Part shown: positions 1-11,200 of the stretch, one piece after another
How positions within the stretch are numbered: position 1 is the stretch's first letter
Layout: every line of letters begins with the position of its first letter
DNA from: Klebsiella quasipneumoniae subsp. quasipneumoniae
Lineage (GTDB): Bacteria; Pseudomonadota; Gammaproteobacteria; Enterobacterales; Enterobacteriaceae
NCBI RefSeq assembly: GCF_020525925.1
Contig: NZ_CP084876.1
Coordinates: 1,674,001-1,738,000 of the forward strand
DNA: 64,000 bases
Reading direction: 5' to 3'
Notes under the pieces: model-generated
Told to the model about the DNA's origin: nothing
What the model saw: only the letters and a program-made list of their open reading frames with translations
The model's database searches: none
Translations under genes and position numbers: made by a program

Positions 1-807
1 GGCAGCTATATTCCGAGTTTCACCATTCCGCACATTGGCGAAATGGGCACCCTGTGGCTGGCGCTGGCCTTCTGCGTTACCGGGGGCGTGATTGCGCTAG
101 CTTCCCTGCGCCATATTAAAACGCCGCAGCATATGCAGAACCTGACCACCCGCGAGAAGTTTGCCGAGCTGGGCCGCGCCGCGACGCTGCTCTATACCAA
201 CCGCAATATTCTGCTGTCGAGCATGGTGCGAATTATCAATACGCTCTCGCTTTTCGGCTTTGCGGTGATTATGCCGATGATGTTCGTCGATGAGCTGGGC
301 TTTAGCACCTCGGAATGGCTCCAGGTGTGGGCGGTCTTCTTCTTTACCACCATTTTCTCTAACGTGCTGTGGGGCATTCTGGGCGAAAAACTGGGCTGGA
401 TGAAGGTGGTGCGCTGGTTTGGCTGCATCGGGATGGCGCTCTCCAGCCTGGCGTTTTACTACATCCCTCAGCACTTTGGCCACAGCTTTGCGATGGCGCT
501 GATCCCGGCCATCGCCCTGGGGATCTTTGTCGCCGCCTTCGTGCCGCTGGCCGCCGTGTTCCCGGCGCTGGAGCCGAAGCACAAAGGCGCGGCGATTTCG
601 GTGTATAACCTGTCGGCGGGGATGTCGAACTTTCTCGCACCGGCGATCGCCGTGGTGCTGCTGCCGTTCTTCAGCACCATTGGGGTCGTCATCGCCTATA
701 CCGCATTGTACGTGGTGGCCTTTTTCCTCTGTGCGTTTATCCGCGTCGAGCAGCCTGGATTTTCCCACAAGGAAGCGCCGGCCAGCGAGCAGGTGGAGTT
801 CTCTTAA
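1..807 (+). CDS. MFS transporter, C-terminal part (polyol symporter-like), cut by window start
   Basis: The reading frame is open from base 1, so the N-terminal part lies outside the window; 268 residues remain. Hydrophobic segments alternate with short basic loops, as in the C-terminal half of a 12-helix major facilitator. The stretch EKLGWMKVVRWFGCIG is a typical basic cytoplasmic loop between helices, and the tail after the last helix is short and polar. From memory it resembles the ribitol/D-arabinitol proton symporters RbtT/DalT of Klebsiella, whose operons lie in this part of the chromosome. The HAD phosphatase 48 bp downstream on the same strand fits a sugar or polyol uptake operon. 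MFS membership is firm; the substrate is inference. Confidence 0.8.
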   Translation, partial: GSYIPSFTIPHIGEMGTLWLALAFCVTGGVIALASLRHIKTPQHMQNLTTREKFAELGRAATLLYTNRNILLSSMVRIINTLSLFGFAVIMPMMFVDELGFSTSEWLQVWAVFFFTTIFSNVLWGILGEKLGWMKVVRWFGCIGMALSSLAFYYIPQHFGHSFAMALIPAIALGIFVAAFVPLAAVFPALEPKHKGAAISVYNLSAGMSNFLAPAIAVVLLPFFSTIGVVIAYTALYVVAFFLCAFIRVEQPGFSHKEAPASEQVEFS

Positions 808-855
808 GGTGATGCGGCTGGCGTGCCAGGCATGCCAGCCTTAATGAGGTGAATG

Positions 856-1518
856 ATGAGTATTCAGGCAGTGATTTTTGACATGGATGGCGTGATTATT
901 GATTCCGAAAGCCTGTGGCGGCAGGCGCAAATCGACGCCCTCGCGCAGTGGGGGGCAACGGCGAGCGTGGCTGAGTGTGAAACCCTGACCAAAGGCAAGC
1001 GCCTCGATGAGATCGCCGGCACCTGGTGCCGCTATTTTCAGCTTAACCTTGCCCCGTCGCTGCTGGAAGACGCCATATTGCAGCGCATCACCGGCCTGAT
1101 CGCCGCCGAAGGCGAGCCGATGCGCGGGGTGCATGAGGCGTTACGCTATTTTCGCCATGCCGGCTATAACATTGCCCTCGCCACCTCCTCGTCCCGGCAG
1201 GTTATCGCCGCCGTGCTGAACAAGCTCTCGCTGTGGCACTTTTTTGACGTGATCTCCAGCGCGGATGATGAACCACGTGGCAAGCCGCATCCGGCGGTGT
1301 ATCTGACGACGTTGGATAAGCTTAATCTCGACGCCAGCCGGTGCCTGGTGATCGAAGACAGCTTCAACGGCTTTTGCGCGGCTCAGGCCGCGGGTATTCC
1401 TACGGTGGTGGTTGCCGAAGATAGCCAGCACGCGCGTTTTCAGGCCGCCGTGGGCCGCTATCAAACCTTACCTGAACTGCTGGAAGCGCTTACCGCCGAG
1501 CCAGAGGCGGCGTTTTAA
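856..1518 (+). CDS. HAD-superfamily sugar-phosphate phosphatase (beta-phosphoglucomutase/YniC-like)
   Basis: A 220-residue HAD subfamily IA hydrolase. Motif I is FDMDGVIIDSE near the N terminus with both catalytic aspartates. Motif II is the serine in LATSSS, motif III the lysine in RGKPHP, and motif IV the acidic pair in VIEDSFNG. The helical cap sits between motif I and motif II. There are two adjacent ATGs at 853 and 856; the purine-rich GAGGT at 846-850 is better spaced for 856. It follows the transporter with a short gap, so it may act on a phosphorylated sugar or polyol or clear a toxic by-product. The family hydrolyses small sugar phosphates such as 2-deoxyglucose-6-phosphate; the true substrate is not visible. 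Confidence 0.88.
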   Translation: MSIQAVIFDMDGVIIDSESLWRQAQIDALAQWGATASVAECETLTKGKRLDEIAGTWCRYFQLNLAPSLLEDAILQRITGLIAAEGEPMRGVHEALRYFRHAGYNIALATSSSRQVIAAVLNKLSLWHFFDVISSADDEPRGKPHPAVYLTTLDKLNLDASRCLVIEDSFNGFCAAQAAGIPTVVVAEDSQHARFQAAVGRYQTLPELLEALTAEPEAAF

Positions 1519-1639
1519 GTAACCATTAGTGGGCGCAGACATTCCCGGGGTGTAGCTGGTCGGTTAATCTCTTCTCTGCGCTCACGCCCCATTTATAGCT
1601 TTTATCCGCGGGAGAGGGGCAGGGGGCTGCGCCGAACCG

Positions 1640-1770
1640 GTGTTTTGCCGGGTGGCGGCTGACGCCTGACCCGGCCTACATAGACTTACCGGATGGCGCG
1701 GCGCTTGTCCGTGCTGCATGAGAGCCGCGGACCGCAGGCCCGGCAAGCGCAGCGCCGCCGGGCGATGGGC
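1640..1770. repeat. REP/BIME-type palindromic elements between the HAD gene and yegS
   Basis: Two GC-rich imperfect palindromes of REP type. The first runs from about 1647 to 1679 (GCCGGGTGGCGGC followed by CGCCTGACCCGGC); the second, in opposite orientation, from about 1733 to 1763. They lie between the convergent HAD gene and yegS, the usual location. The rest of 1519-1781 shows no gene. Confidence 0.7.
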
Positions 1771-1781
1771 GCCTGTCCGCC

Positions 1782-2675
1782 TCAGCGCAACAGCGGGCAG
1801 TCGGGCGGCAGCCGGCAGCGCAGGGCTGCCGGTAACAGCTCCATGCGGAAAGTTTTGCCGGTCAGCGGTTCGCCGTCGAGGTTAAACGTCATCTCATGGG
1901 GGGCGGTGATCTCAAACCACGAGGAGACGCCGTCGACAATATTCGGCGAGTTTTCCGGATTCGCCAGGGTGCTGAAGAGGGCAGGGATCAGCTCTTCGCC
2001 GGTGAAAATGCGCAGATGCAGCAGGCCGTCGTTAATCAACGCCTCCGGACACAGCTGCTGGCCGCCGCCCGCCTGGCGGCCGTTGCCGATGCCGATGACC
2101 AGCGCATCGCCCTGCCAGTGAAAGTTCTCCCCGCGGATCTCGCAGCGGTCCGGCTTCAGGGTATCCATGCGCATCAGGCCGTGGATTAAATAAGAGACAC
2201 CGCCGAGCGCGGCTTTGAGTTTTTCCGGCGTTTCGGTGGTGATCCGGGTGCCGAACCCGCCGGTCGCCATATTAATAAAGCCGGTCTTATCATTAACCCG
2301 GGCGATATCTATCGGCACATCGCGGCCGACGATCGCCAGCTTCAGGGCGCTGGCCAGATCCTGCGGAATACCGACGCTGGTGGCGAAGTCGTTGGCCGTG
2401 CCCAGCGGTAAAATCCCCAGCGCCATCCTGCTGCCGCGCTCCACCAGCGCCGTCGCCACTTCATTAATGGTGCCGTCGCCGCCGCCGGCGATCACCGTTT
2501 CAACGTTCAGCTGCAGGGCTTCATCGATAAACCGTACGGCATCGCCCTTTTCCCAGGTGACGCGGACGTGAATATCGATCCCTTCGTCACGCAACAGGTT
2601 AACCGCCTCGCGTAGCTGCGGTTCATTGGCACCTTTGCCGTTAAGGATCAGTAAGCTGGCAGTAAACGTAGACAT
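1782..2675 (-). CDS. yegS: Lipid kinase YegS (DAGK-family)
   Basis: A 297-residue diacylglycerol-kinase catalytic-domain protein, nearly collinear with E. coli YegS (299 aa). The nucleotide-binding signature [11 protein letters not shown] lies near residue 65, followed by [12 protein letters not shown]. Further on are the conserved [16 protein letters not shown] stretch and the C-terminal beta domain ending [15 protein letters not shown]. The family phosphorylates lipids such as phosphatidylglycerol with ATP at the cytoplasmic membrane. The frame opens with TTG-ATG-ATG; alignment with YegS favours the second ATG at 2675, with 2678 possible. It is a single gene convergent with the HAD gene and upstream of cyaR on the other side. 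Confidence 0.95.
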   Translation of the reverse strand: MSTFTASLLILNGKGANEPQLREAVNLLRDEGIDIHVRVTWEKGDAVRFIDEALQLNVETVIAGGGDGTINEVATALVERGSRMALGILPLGTANDFATSVGIPQDLASALKLAIVGRDVPIDIARVNDKTGFINMATGGFGTRITTETPEKLKAALGGVSYLIHGLMRMDTLKPDRCEIRGENFHWQGDALVIGIGNGRQAGGGQQLCPEALINDGLLHLRIFTGEELIPALFSTLANPENSPNIVDGVSSWFEITAPHEMTFNLDGEPLTGKTFRMELLPAALRCRLPPDCPLLR

Positions 2676-2750
2676 CATCAAGGGAACCTTTATTGCTCAA
2701 TGTTGCATAAAGTGTACCGCATGACGCCAGCGAAGGCCGGAGGAGAGACA

Positions 2751-2836
2751 AAAAAATAAGCCCGCGTAAGGGAGATTACGCAGGCTAAGGAGGTGGTTCC
2801 TGGTACAACTAGCATTTATGGGTTATGTTTTTCAGC
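2751..2836 (-). ncRNA. cyaR: Small RNA CyaR (RyeE)
   Basis: Read on the minus strand the 86 nt begin GCTGAAAAACATAACCC. They contain the single-stranded anti-SD-like stretch ACCTCCTTAGCC and end in a GC-rich hairpin (arms CCTGCGTAA and TTACGCGGG around TCTCCC) plus a run of seven U (complement of 2750-2756). Sequence, length and position between yegS and trhP match E. coli CyaR. CyaR is an Hfq-dependent, CRP-activated sRNA that represses ompX, nadE, luxS and yqaE by base pairing. Confidence 0.95.
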
Positions 2837-2843
2837 GAAATGG

Positions 2844-2886
2844 ATGATACCTGTTTCGATCGAAACGGTATGTGATCCGATTCTAA
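2844..2886 (-). promoter_or_regulatory. cyaR promoter with a CRP-like site
   Basis: On the minus strand, TATCAT (complement of 2844-2849) sits 8-13 bp before the RNA start at 2836 and serves as -10. A TGTGA half-site (plus strand 2871-2875) and a degenerate second half at 2882-2886 are centred about 42 bp upstream of the start, the spacing of a class II CRP site. CRP control of cyaR is known in E. coli; the exact site is inference. Confidence 0.55.
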
Positions 2887-2920
2887 TATCCTTACATCGT
2901 GAAAAAATAACGCAAATTAA

Positions 2921-4282
2921 CTAGTTACCGTGCGGATTTCTGGTTGTCTGACCAGTAAAGTTGCGCATCAGCAGCGCATACTGCAGGGGCAGGTCATCCG
3001 GCACAGGCAACCATACGGTATAGCCGTCGCCCGGGGCCACCGGCATGGCTTCGCCTTTGCCATTTTCCATCTGCTCGAGGGTGAAGTTGACGTTACCCTG
3101 CGGGGTCATCAGTTCCAGACTGTCGCCAACGCTGAACTTATTTTTGACCGCCACAGCCGCCAGCGGGCCGTTACGCTCCCCGGTGAATTCGCCGACAAAC
3201 TGCTGGCGCTCGGAGAGGGAGTAGCCGTACTCGTAGTTCTGATAATCGTCATGGGTATGGCGGCGCAGGAAGCCTTCGGTGTACCCGCGATGGGCCAGCC
3301 CTTCCAGCGTTTCCAGCAAGCTGGTATCGAACGGTTTGCCGGCGGCAGCGTCGTCGATTGCCTTGCGGTAAACCTGTGCGGTGCGCGCGCAGTAATAGAA
3401 GGATTTGGTGCGGCCTTCGATCTTCAGCGAGTGAACGCCCATCTGGGTCAGACGCTCAACGTGGGCGATAGCCCGCAGATCTTTCGAGTTCATGATGTAG
3501 GTGCCGTGCTCGTCCTCGAAGGCGGTCATGTACTCGCCCGGGCGTTTGGCTTCCTCGATCATAAAGACTTTATCGGTCGGCGCGCCGATGCCGAGGGTTG
3601 GCTCCACGGTCTGCACCGGGATCGGCTCATATTTGTGGACGATGTTGCCGACGTCGTCCTCTTTGCCTTCCGCCACGTTATATTCCCAGCGGCAGGCGTT
3701 GGTGCAGGTTCCCTGGTTCGGGTCGCGTTTGTTGATATACCCGGAGAGCAGGCAGCGGCCGGAGTAGGCCATGCACAGCGCGCCGTGGACGAAAATCTCA
3801 ATTTCCATCTCCGGCACCTGGCGGCGAATTTCTTCGATTTCATCCAGCGACAGTTCACGCGACAGGATCACGCGGGTCAGCCCCATCTGCTGCCAGAATT
3901 TGACCGTCGCCCAGTTGACGGCGTTGGCCTGCACCGAAAGATGGATCGGCATATCCGGAAAGTTTTCCCGCACCAGCATGATTAAACCCGGGTCGGACAT
4001 GATCAGCGCGTCCGGCCCCATCTCCACCACCGGCTTCAGATCGCGAATAAACGTTTTCAGCTTGGCGTTATGCGGGGCGATGTTGACCACCACATAGAAT
4101 TTTTTACCCAGCGCGTGGGCTTCATTGATGCCGAGCTGCAGATTTTCGTGATTGAATTCGTTGTTACGCACGCGCAGCGAGTAGCGCGGCTGGCCGGCAT
4201 AAACGGCATCGGCGCCATAGGCGAAAGCGTAACGCATATTCTTCAGCGTTCCCGCCGGGGAAAGGAGTTCTGGTTTAAACAT
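2921..4282 (-). CDS. trhP: tRNA 5-hydroxyuridine34 synthesis protein TrhP (peptidase U32 family, YegQ)
   Basis: A 453-residue U32-family protein, same length and near-identical to E. coli YegQ. The frame extends upstream, but the start MFKPELLSPAGT at 4282 matches the family N terminus. Visible are the U32 signature EIFVHGALCMAYSGRCLLSG near residue 175 and nearby cysteines in GTCTNACRWEYN that fit the Fe-S cluster or metal site. The C-terminal beta domain ends TRNPHGN. TrhP makes 5-hydroxyuridine at tRNA position 34 with prephenate-dependent chemistry, the first step to cmo5U. It is a single gene; no operon partner is seen. Confidence 0.95.
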   Translation of the reverse strand: MFKPELLSPAGTLKNMRYAFAYGADAVYAGQPRYSLRVRNNEFNHENLQLGINEAHALGKKFYVVVNIAPHNAKLKTFIRDLKPVVEMGPDALIMSDPGLIMLVRENFPDMPIHLSVQANAVNWATVKFWQQMGLTRVILSRELSLDEIEEIRRQVPEMEIEIFVHGALCMAYSGRCLLSGYINKRDPNQGTCTNACRWEYNVAEGKEDDVGNIVHKYEPIPVQTVEPTLGIGAPTDKVFMIEEAKRPGEYMTAFEDEHGTYIMNSKDLRAIAHVERLTQMGVHSLKIEGRTKSFYYCARTAQVYRKAIDDAAAGKPFDTSLLETLEGLAHRGYTEGFLRRHTHDDYQNYEYGYSLSERQQFVGEFTGERNGPLAAVAVKNKFSVGDSLELMTPQGNVNFTLEQMENGKGEAMPVAPGDGYTVWLPVPDDLPLQYALLMRNFTGQTTRNPHGN

Positions 4283-4602
4283 GGTGTTCTCGTTCTGATG
4301 ACAGGTCAGATTCGCCGCACCCGGTGCGGCGAGTTGGGGGAGTGTCCCCACATTAAGGGCGGGCATTGTAGCGCCGCGGCGAAGGGGAGTAAATATCAGT
4401 TGGGTATCTTTCAGCATGGCTAATTTGTTTGCCATTTTGAACCTGGGCAGTGCTCATACTGACAGCACTAATAACGCCTGGGGGGATAGGCTCTATGGAA
4501 TTCCCCCGGGTTGCGGCGTAAACGCCTTACCCGGGCTACGGATTGCAGACGGCGGTGAACGTGTAGCCCGGCTAAGCGCAGCGCGAGCCGGGAAAAGGCT
4601 AA
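4283..4602. other. trhP-baeR intergenic region with a REP pair
   Basis: No gene is seen. Two inverted REP-like palindromes lie at about 4505-4539 (CCCGGGTTGCGGCGTAA arm) and 4563-4592 (GTAGCCCGGC arm), directly after baeR on its downstream side. The remainder near trhP is the upstream region of that gene. Confidence 0.6.
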
Positions 4603-5325
4603 CTACGCCAGCCGGCAGGCGTCCGCTTCCCAGCGGTAGCCAACCCCGTATACGGCGCGGATAAACGACTGTTCGGCGTCCAGCGCCTCCAGCTTGCGCC
4701 GCAGGTTCTTGATGTGGCTGTCGATGGTGCGGTCGGTCACTACCCGATAGTCGTCATACAGATGGTTGAGCAACTGTTCGCGGGAGAAGACCTTCCCTGG
4801 CTCCTGGGAGAGGGTTTTCAGCAGCCGGAACTCGGCGGGGGTGAGGTCCAGCAGCTTGTCGCGCCACGAGGCCTGAAAACGCCCCTCGTCGACAATCAGC
4901 GGGCTCTGGGCGTCCAGCGCCTGCAGGTCGCGCTGCGGCTTGCAGCGGCGGAGAATGGTTTTCACCCGGGCGACCACTTCCCGCGGGCTGTAGGGCTTGC
5001 AGATATAGTCGTCGGCGCCGATCTCCAGCCCCAGCAGGCGGTCGATCTCTTCGATTTTCGCCGTCACCATCACCACCGGAACGTCGGAGAAGCGGCGGAT
5101 TTCCCGGCACAGCGTCAGGCCGTCGGTGCCGGGCAGCATCAGATCCAGCAGGATTAGATCCGGCGGGGTCTGCCGAACGTAGGGCAGGACCTTATCGCCA
5201 TGGTTAATCAGCGTAGGCGCATAGCCGGCGGCCTGCAGATAATCAATCAGCAGCTGGCCGAGCTTGGGTTCATCTTCCACGATCAGAATGCGCGGGGTGT
5301 TTTCATCTACAGGCAATTCAGTCAT
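4603..5325 (-). CDS. baeR: Response regulator BaeR (OmpR family)
   Basis: 240 residues. The receiver domain has the acidic pocket EDE at residues 17-19, phospho-acceptor Asp61 in [10 protein letters not shown], and Lys110 in [11 protein letters not shown] winged-helix domain follows, with [11 protein letters not shown] and the recognition region [16 protein letters not shown]. BaeR is activated by BaeS in response to envelope stress (indole, flavonoids, zinc, spheroplasting) and activates mdtABCD and acrD in E. coli. The start overlaps the end of baeS by 4 bp, so translation is probably coupled. It is the last gene of the mdtABCD-baeSR operon. Confidence 0.97.
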   Translation of the reverse strand: MTELPVDENTPRILIVEDEPKLGQLLIDYLQAAGYAPTLINHGDKVLPYVRQTPPDLILLDLMLPGTDGLTLCREIRRFSDVPVVMVTAKIEEIDRLLGLEIGADDYICKPYSPREVVARVKTILRRCKPQRDLQALDAQSPLIVDEGRFQASWRDKLLDLTPAEFRLLKTLSQEPGKVFSREQLLNHLYDDYRVVTDRTIDSHIKNLRRKLEALDAEQSFIRAVYGVGYRWEADACRLA

Positions 5326-6818
5326 ACGTCTCTCGGTAAATCATGTTCCAGAGGTAACTCAACTTTAATGCTAACCCCGCCAAAAGGCGAATGGTCGGCG
5401 CGCAGGGCGCCGCCGTGGGCCGCTACGATATTGAGGCAAATCGCCAGCCCGAGGCCAGAGCCGCCGCTGGCGCGGTTGCGCGATCCTTCCGCCCGATAAA
5501 AGCGTTCGCACAGGCGGGCCAGCTGCTCATCGCTGACCCCGGGGGCGCTGTCGGCGAAGTCGATCACCAGCATCCGTCCGCTGCGGCGGGCGGTAATGTG
5601 CAGGCTGCCGCCGCTGTCGGTATAGCGCAGGCTGTTCTCCAGCAGATTGTTGAAGAGCTGCATCAGGCGGTCGCGGTCGCCGAAGATCATCGCCTGCTCC
5701 GGGAGCGACACCTGAATGCTCAGCTGCCGGCCGGCGAAGCGCTCGCGAAACGCGCCTGCGGCCACCTCCAGCAGGGTGATGATATCCAGCGAGGTTTTCT
5801 GGTAGGCCAGCGCGCCCTCATCGGACATCGACAGCTGGTGAAGGTCGTCCACCAGCTTGGTGAGGGTGGCGACCTCGGCCTGCAGGGAGGGAATGGACTC
5901 AGGAGTGAAGCGCCGGACCCCGTCCTGAATCGCCTCCAGTTCGCCGCGCAGCACCGCCAGCGGGGTACGCAGTTCATGGGAGATGTCGGCCATCAGATCG
6001 CGACGCATCTGCTGGTTGCGCTCCAGGGTGCTGGCGAGCTGGTTAAAATCCTGCGCCAGGCGGCCGAGCTCATCGCCGCCGGTCACCGTCACGCGGGTGG
6101 AAAAGTCGCCCGCCGCCAGCTTATGGGTGCCTTCCACCAGCCGCTTCACCGGCGCCAGCAGGCCGCGGGCCAGCGGGAAGGTGGCCAGCGCGGCAAGCAG
6201 GGTGGCAAGGGCAACGATCAGCCAGCTGGTGCGCTTCTGCTGCCGGTCGAAGTTAATGTCGGTATTGCGGGTTAGCCTTTCCACCGGCGAGGCGATCACT
6301 CTGCCTACCTCCACGCCGTTGACCATAATGCTGCGCTGGCTGCCGTCCTCTGGCACGCGCTCGCGGGGGCCCACCAGCACGCGGCCAGACTGATCGACCA
6401 CCCAGAACATGGTGCGCCAGCCGTGGGGCGGCATTTCCGGCCTCGGGCGCGGGCCGTCAGGGGGGCCATCCGGCGGCGGCCCGTCCGGAGCGGCGTCCGG
6501 CGCGTCCATCGCCCCCGGCTTCATGGCGTGCCCCGGCGGCGAGCGGTCGTCATTATCCCGTTCGAAGGTGCGCAGCAGCTGGAAGATAAAGCGGTCGTTG
6601 TTGCGCAGAAACGCCCAGCTGCCGTGCTGGGCATACTGCTCGCTCAGCGCGTCGCTGAGCATGGTTAACCGCTGCTCATTGCCGCGCTTGATGTAATCGA
6701 TAAACCCGCGTTCGAAACTGATGCGCACCGCCCAGTGCATGCTGATCAGCAGCACGATGCAGGTGGCGAAAATAGCGAGGAACAGCTTACCGGTAATGCC
6801 CGGGCGCCAAAATTTCAC
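5322..6818 (-). CDS. baeS: Sensor histidine kinase BaeS with an expanded Pro-rich periplasmic loop
   Basis: 498 residues against 467 in E. coli BaeS. Order: N-terminal membrane helix (about residues 10-30), periplasmic sensor, second helix near [17 protein letters not shown], HisKA with [13 protein letters not shown] (phospho-His near residue 282), and HATPase with N-box [11 protein letters not shown], then SAPGV and [10 protein letters not shown]. The extra length is a Pro/Gly/Asp-rich segment at about residues 92-131, just before the conserved [14 protein letters not shown]. BaeS phosphorylates BaeR at the inner membrane. It overlaps mdtD and baeR by 4 bp each. Confidence 0.96.
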   Translation of the reverse strand: MKFWRPGITGKLFLAIFATCIVLLISMHWAVRISFERGFIDYIKRGNEQRLTMLSDALSEQYAQHGSWAFLRNNDRFIFQLLRTFERDNDDRSPPGHAMKPGAMDAPDAAPDGPPPDGPPDGPRPRPEMPPHGWRTMFWVVDQSGRVLVGPRERVPEDGSQRSIMVNGVEVGRVIASPVERLTRNTDINFDRQQKRTSWLIVALATLLAALATFPLARGLLAPVKRLVEGTHKLAAGDFSTRVTVTGGDELGRLAQDFNQLASTLERNQQMRRDLMADISHELRTPLAVLRGELEAIQDGVRRFTPESIPSLQAEVATLTKLVDDLHQLSMSDEGALAYQKTSLDIITLLEVAAGAFRERFAGRQLSIQVSLPEQAMIFGDRDRLMQLFNNLLENSLRYTDSGGSLHITARRSGRMLVIDFADSAPGVSDEQLARLCERFYRAEGSRNRASGGSGLGLAICLNIVAAHGGALRADHSPFGGVSIKVELPLEHDLPRDV

Positions 6819-8230
6819 GATCCACTCCTGTTGCGTCGACGAATGACGGTATTACTGCCGACGTCATCCGGTACCCGGGAAAAGATGAGCGCTGGCAGGG
6901 CGATGATCGCCGCCATGCTCAGATAGGTATAGAGAAAGACCTGATGGGTGCCGGCGGCGTCGAGGCTCAGATGCTGCTGGCCGTACAGCCCCAGCAGCAG
7001 CCCGGCGATGGTCACGCCAATACTCATCGACAACTGCATCACCATCGACAGCAGACTGTTGCCGCTGCTGGCCAGATCGTCGGGGAGATCTTTCAGGGTC
7101 AGGGTATTCATCGAGGAGAAGCGGCTGGCGTTGATCATCCCCTGCAGAAACAGGATCAGCGGCAGCACATAATACCAGCCCGCCAGGGCGCTAAACATAA
7201 ACAGCAGGCTGACCGCCGCCAGGCCCAGAGTGCTGGCGACCAGCACCCGACGATAGCCGAAGCGGTTGACCACCTGGACCACGATCCGCTTCATCCCCAT
7301 GCTGCCGAGCACCATCGGGATCATCATCAGCCCGGCGTGGAAGGGGCTAAAGCCGAGGCCGATCTGCAGAAACACCGGGGTCATAAACGGCAGCATGCCG
7401 CTGCCGATGCGCCCGGCGAAGCTGCCGCCGAGGCCAAGGGAGAAGGTGCGGTTGCGAAACAGGTTAAGGCTGAACAGCGCCCGGGCGTTACCGCGGGCAT
7501 GCCAAAGGTACAGCAGCAGGGCGGCGAGGCCGATGGCCACCAGTCCCGCCAGCCAGCGTGTCGATATGCCGAGCCCTTTCTGGCCGTCCAGGGCCAGGGT
7601 CAGGGTCGCCATCCCGGCCGCCAGCAGCACAAAGCCGGCGAGATCGAAGCGCCGGGTCTGCATGGTGTAGTTGGGCATCAGGCAGAGGGTGGCGATGGCC
7701 CCGACGATCCCCACCGGGATGTTAATAAGGAAGATCCAGTGCCAGGAGGCGTACTCCACCAGCACCCCGCCCAGCGCCGGGCCGAGCAGGGGGCCGACCT
7801 GCCCCGGCAGAGTAACGAAGGTCATCGCCGCCATGTACTGATCGCGCGGGACGATCTTCATCACCGTCAGGCGGCCGACCGGCACCATCATTGCGCCGCC
7901 GACCCCCTGCAGCACCCGGGCCATCACCAGCTGGTCGAGGGTGCTGGCCTGGGCGCAAAACAGCGATCCGGCGGTAAACAGCACGATGGCGGTAAAGAAA
8001 ATATTGCGCACCCCGACCCGGTCGGCCAGCCAGCCGCTGGCCGGGAGCATCACCGCCACCGTCAGGACATAGGAGACGATGATCATATGCATATGCAGCG
8101 GACTCTCCCCGAGGCTTTTGGCCATCGAGGGGAGGGCGGTGTTGACGATGGTGGTGTCCAGCGACTGCATAAAGAAGCCGAACGCCACTATCCATAGCTG
8201 CCAGCGCACGCTGGCCGGGAGGTCTGTCAT
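6815..8230 (-). CDS. mdtD: MFS transporter MdtD (14-TM drug:H+ antiporter family)
   Basis: 471 residues with the family motifs [12 protein letters not shown] in helix 1 and [11 protein letters not shown] (motif A) between helices 2 and 3. Antiporter motif C (about residues 145-156, [15 protein letters not shown]) lies in helix 5. The helices are compatible with a DHA2-like major facilitator in the inner membrane. In E. coli mdtD is not needed for MdtABC drug efflux and has been linked to iron-citrate export; which applies here is unknown. One base separates it from mdtC and it overlaps baeS by 4 bp. Confidence 0.94.
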   Translation of the reverse strand: MTDLPASVRWQLWIVAFGFFMQSLDTTIVNTALPSMAKSLGESPLHMHMIIVSYVLTVAVMLPASGWLADRVGVRNIFFTAIVLFTAGSLFCAQASTLDQLVMARVLQGVGGAMMVPVGRLTVMKIVPRDQYMAAMTFVTLPGQVGPLLGPALGGVLVEYASWHWIFLINIPVGIVGAIATLCLMPNYTMQTRRFDLAGFVLLAAGMATLTLALDGQKGLGISTRWLAGLVAIGLAALLLYLWHARGNARALFSLNLFRNRTFSLGLGGSFAGRIGSGMLPFMTPVFLQIGLGFSPFHAGLMMIPMVLGSMGMKRIVVQVVNRFGYRRVLVASTLGLAAVSLLFMFSALAGWYYVLPLILFLQGMINASRFSSMNTLTLKDLPDDLASSGNSLLSMVMQLSMSIGVTIAGLLLGLYGQQHLSLDAAGTHQVFLYTYLSMAAIIALPALIFSRVPDDVGSNTVIRRRNRSGS

Positions 8231-8231
8231 C

Positions 8232-11200
8232 TTATTCGCTTACCGGTTGAGTGGAATGACGCGAAAAACGCAGCCGCAAACGGTCAAAGAAAAGATAGAC
8301 CACCGGCGTGGTGTAGAGCGTTAACAGCTGGCTCATCACCAGACCGCCGACGATGGTGATCCCCAGCGGCTGGCGCAGCTCGGAGCCGTCGCCGCCGGAG
8401 AGCACCAGCGGCAGGGCGCCGAACAGCGCGGCGAGGGTGGTCATCATAATCGGCCGGAAACGCAGCAGGCAGGCCTGGAAAATCGCCTCTTCCGGCGTCA
8501 GGTTGCCGGTGCGCTGCGCCTCAAGGGCAAAATCAACCATCATGATGGCGTTTTTCTTCACGATGCCAATTAATAACATGATCCCGATAAGGGCGATGAG
8601 GCTGAACGGGGCATCGAATATCTCCAGCGCCAGCAGCGCGCCCACCCCGGCGGAGGGCAGCGTCGAAAGGATGGTCAACGGATGCACATAGCTCTCGTAG
8701 AGCATCCCCAGCACGATATAGACCGTGGCGATGGCCGCGAGGATCAGGATCACCTGCGCGTTCATGGTCTGCTGGAACACCTGAGCGGTACCGGCAAAGG
8801 AGCCGCGTACGGTGGACGGCACCCCGAGCTGGGTCATCGCGCGGTTAATCGCCTCGCTGGCTTCTGACAGCGAGCGGCCGGTGGGCAGGTTAAAGGAGAT
8901 AGTGGACGCCGCCGACAGCCCCTGGTGGTTCACCGACAGCGGGGCGTTGGCCGGCTGCCATTTGGCGAAGTAGGCCAGCGGGATCGGCTTGCCCTCGCTG
9001 TTGATGACAAACATCTTATCCAGGGCGCTGACGTCCTGGGTATAGGCCGGGTCGACCTGCATCACCACTTTATACTGGTTCAGCGGCTGGTAGATGGTGG
9101 AGATCTGCCGCTGGCCGAAGGCGTTGTTCAGCAGGTTGTTGGCGTCCTGAACGCTGATGCCAAGGCGCGACATGGTATCCCGGTCATAGACGAGGTCCAT
9201 TTCGGCGCCATTGTCCTGCTGATCCGAGTTGACGTCCGCCAGCTCAGGCAGCGCCGCCAGCGCTTTGCGGATCTTCGGCTCCCATTCGCGCAGCGCCGAC
9301 AGGTCATCGGACAACAGGGTGTACTGATAGCTGGCGTTCGACTGCCGGCCGCCGACGCGGATATCCTGCACCGCCATCAGGAACAGATTGGCCCCGGGCT
9401 CGTTGGCCAGCTTTTTGCGCAGCCGGTCGATCACCTGCTGCGCCGTCTCGTGGCGCTGGTCGCGCGGCTTGAGGGTGATAAACATCATCCCGCTGTTGAC
9501 CCGCGAGCCGCCGGTAAACCCGGTGACGTTATCCACCGCCGGATCTTCGCGAATGATCTGCATAAAGTCCTGCAGCTTGCCGCGCATCGCCTGAAAGGAG
9601 ATGCTCTGGTCGGCCTGAATGCCGCCCATCAGCACTCCGGTGTCCTGCTCCGGGAAGAAGGTTTTCGGGATCGAGATATAGAGCCAGAGGCTGAGGGCGA
9701 TGGTGCCCAGCACCACCAGGCCGGTCAGGCGGCTGTGCTTCAGCACCCATTTTAACGACTTACCATAGCCGCCCTGCATGGCCACCAGCAGGCGGCCAAA
9801 GCCGCGGTTGCGCGTCGGCTGGTGGGGTTTGCCGCTTTTCAGCAGCCAGCCGCACATCATCGGCGTCAGGGTGAGGGAGACCGCCAGCGAGATGCCGATC
9901 GCCACCGACAGGGTGACGGCGAACTCGCGCAGCAGGCGGCCGGGCAGGCCGCCCATCAGCAGCAGCGGCAAAAACACCGCCACCAGCGACAGGCTCATCG
10001 ACAGGACGGTAAAGCCGACCTCGCGGCTCCCCTGCAGCGCCGCCTGCAGCGGTTTCATCCCCGCCTCCAGATGGCGGGAGATATTCTCCAGCACCACGAT
10101 GGCGTCATCCACCACGAAGCCGGTGGCAATGGTCAGCGCCATCAGCGACAGGTTGTTAAGGCTGAAGCCGCACAGGTACATGGCGGCGAAGGTACCGATT
10201 AAGGAAACCGGGACGGCGACGGCCGGGATCAGCGTCGCGCGCCCGGAGCGCAGGAAGAGGAAAACCACCAGGATCACCAGCGCCACCGAGATCACCAGCG
10301 TCTGCTCCACCTCCTCCAGCGAGGCGCGAATAGTCGGCGAGCGGTCCTGGGCGATCTGCAGATCGATGGCCGCCGGAATGGTCTGCTGCAGCTCCGGCAG
10401 GCGGGCGCGGATGCTGTCCACCGTCTGGATGATATTGGCTTCCGGCAGTTTGCGGATCATCAGCAGGATCGCCGGTTTGGCGTTGGTCATCCCGGCGTTG
10501 CGCACATCCTGCACCGAATCCGAGACGGTGGCGACATCCCCCAGCCGCACCGCGGCGCCGTTCTGGTAGTGGACGATCAGCGGCTGATAGTCGGCGGCGG
10601 TCTTCAGCTCATCGTTGGTCTGCACCTGCCAGCGGTGGGCGCTGTCCTCCAGCGCCCCCTGCGGTTTGCGCACGTTAGCGTCGCTGATGGCGGTGCGCAC
10701 CGCGTCCAGCGACACGCCCTGGTTGAACAGCGCCTGCGGGTTGAGGTCGACGCGCACCGCCGGCAGGGAGCTGCCGCCGACGTCGACATCGCCGACGCCG
10801 TCGATCTGCGCGATGGTCTGCGCCAGCTGGGTGGAGGCGAAATCATACAGCTCACCCTGGGAGTAGGTATCCGAGGTCAGCGTCAGGATCATGATCGGCG
10901 CATCCGACGGGTTGGCTTTGCGGTAGGTCGGACGGCTCGGCATCCCGCTCGGCAGCAGGCTTTGCGCGGCGTTGATCGCCGCCTGGACGTCGCGCGCCGC
11001 GCCGTTGATATCGCGGTCGAAGTTAAACTCGAGAATGATGCGGGTGCTGCCGAGCGAGCTGGAGGAGGTCATCTCATTGACCCCGGCAATCCGCCCCAGG
11101 GAGCGCTCCAGCGGGGTGGCCACCGACGAGGCCATGGTCTCCGGCGAGGCCCCCGGCAGCGAGGCGCTGACCATGATCACCGGGAAATCCACCTGCGGCA

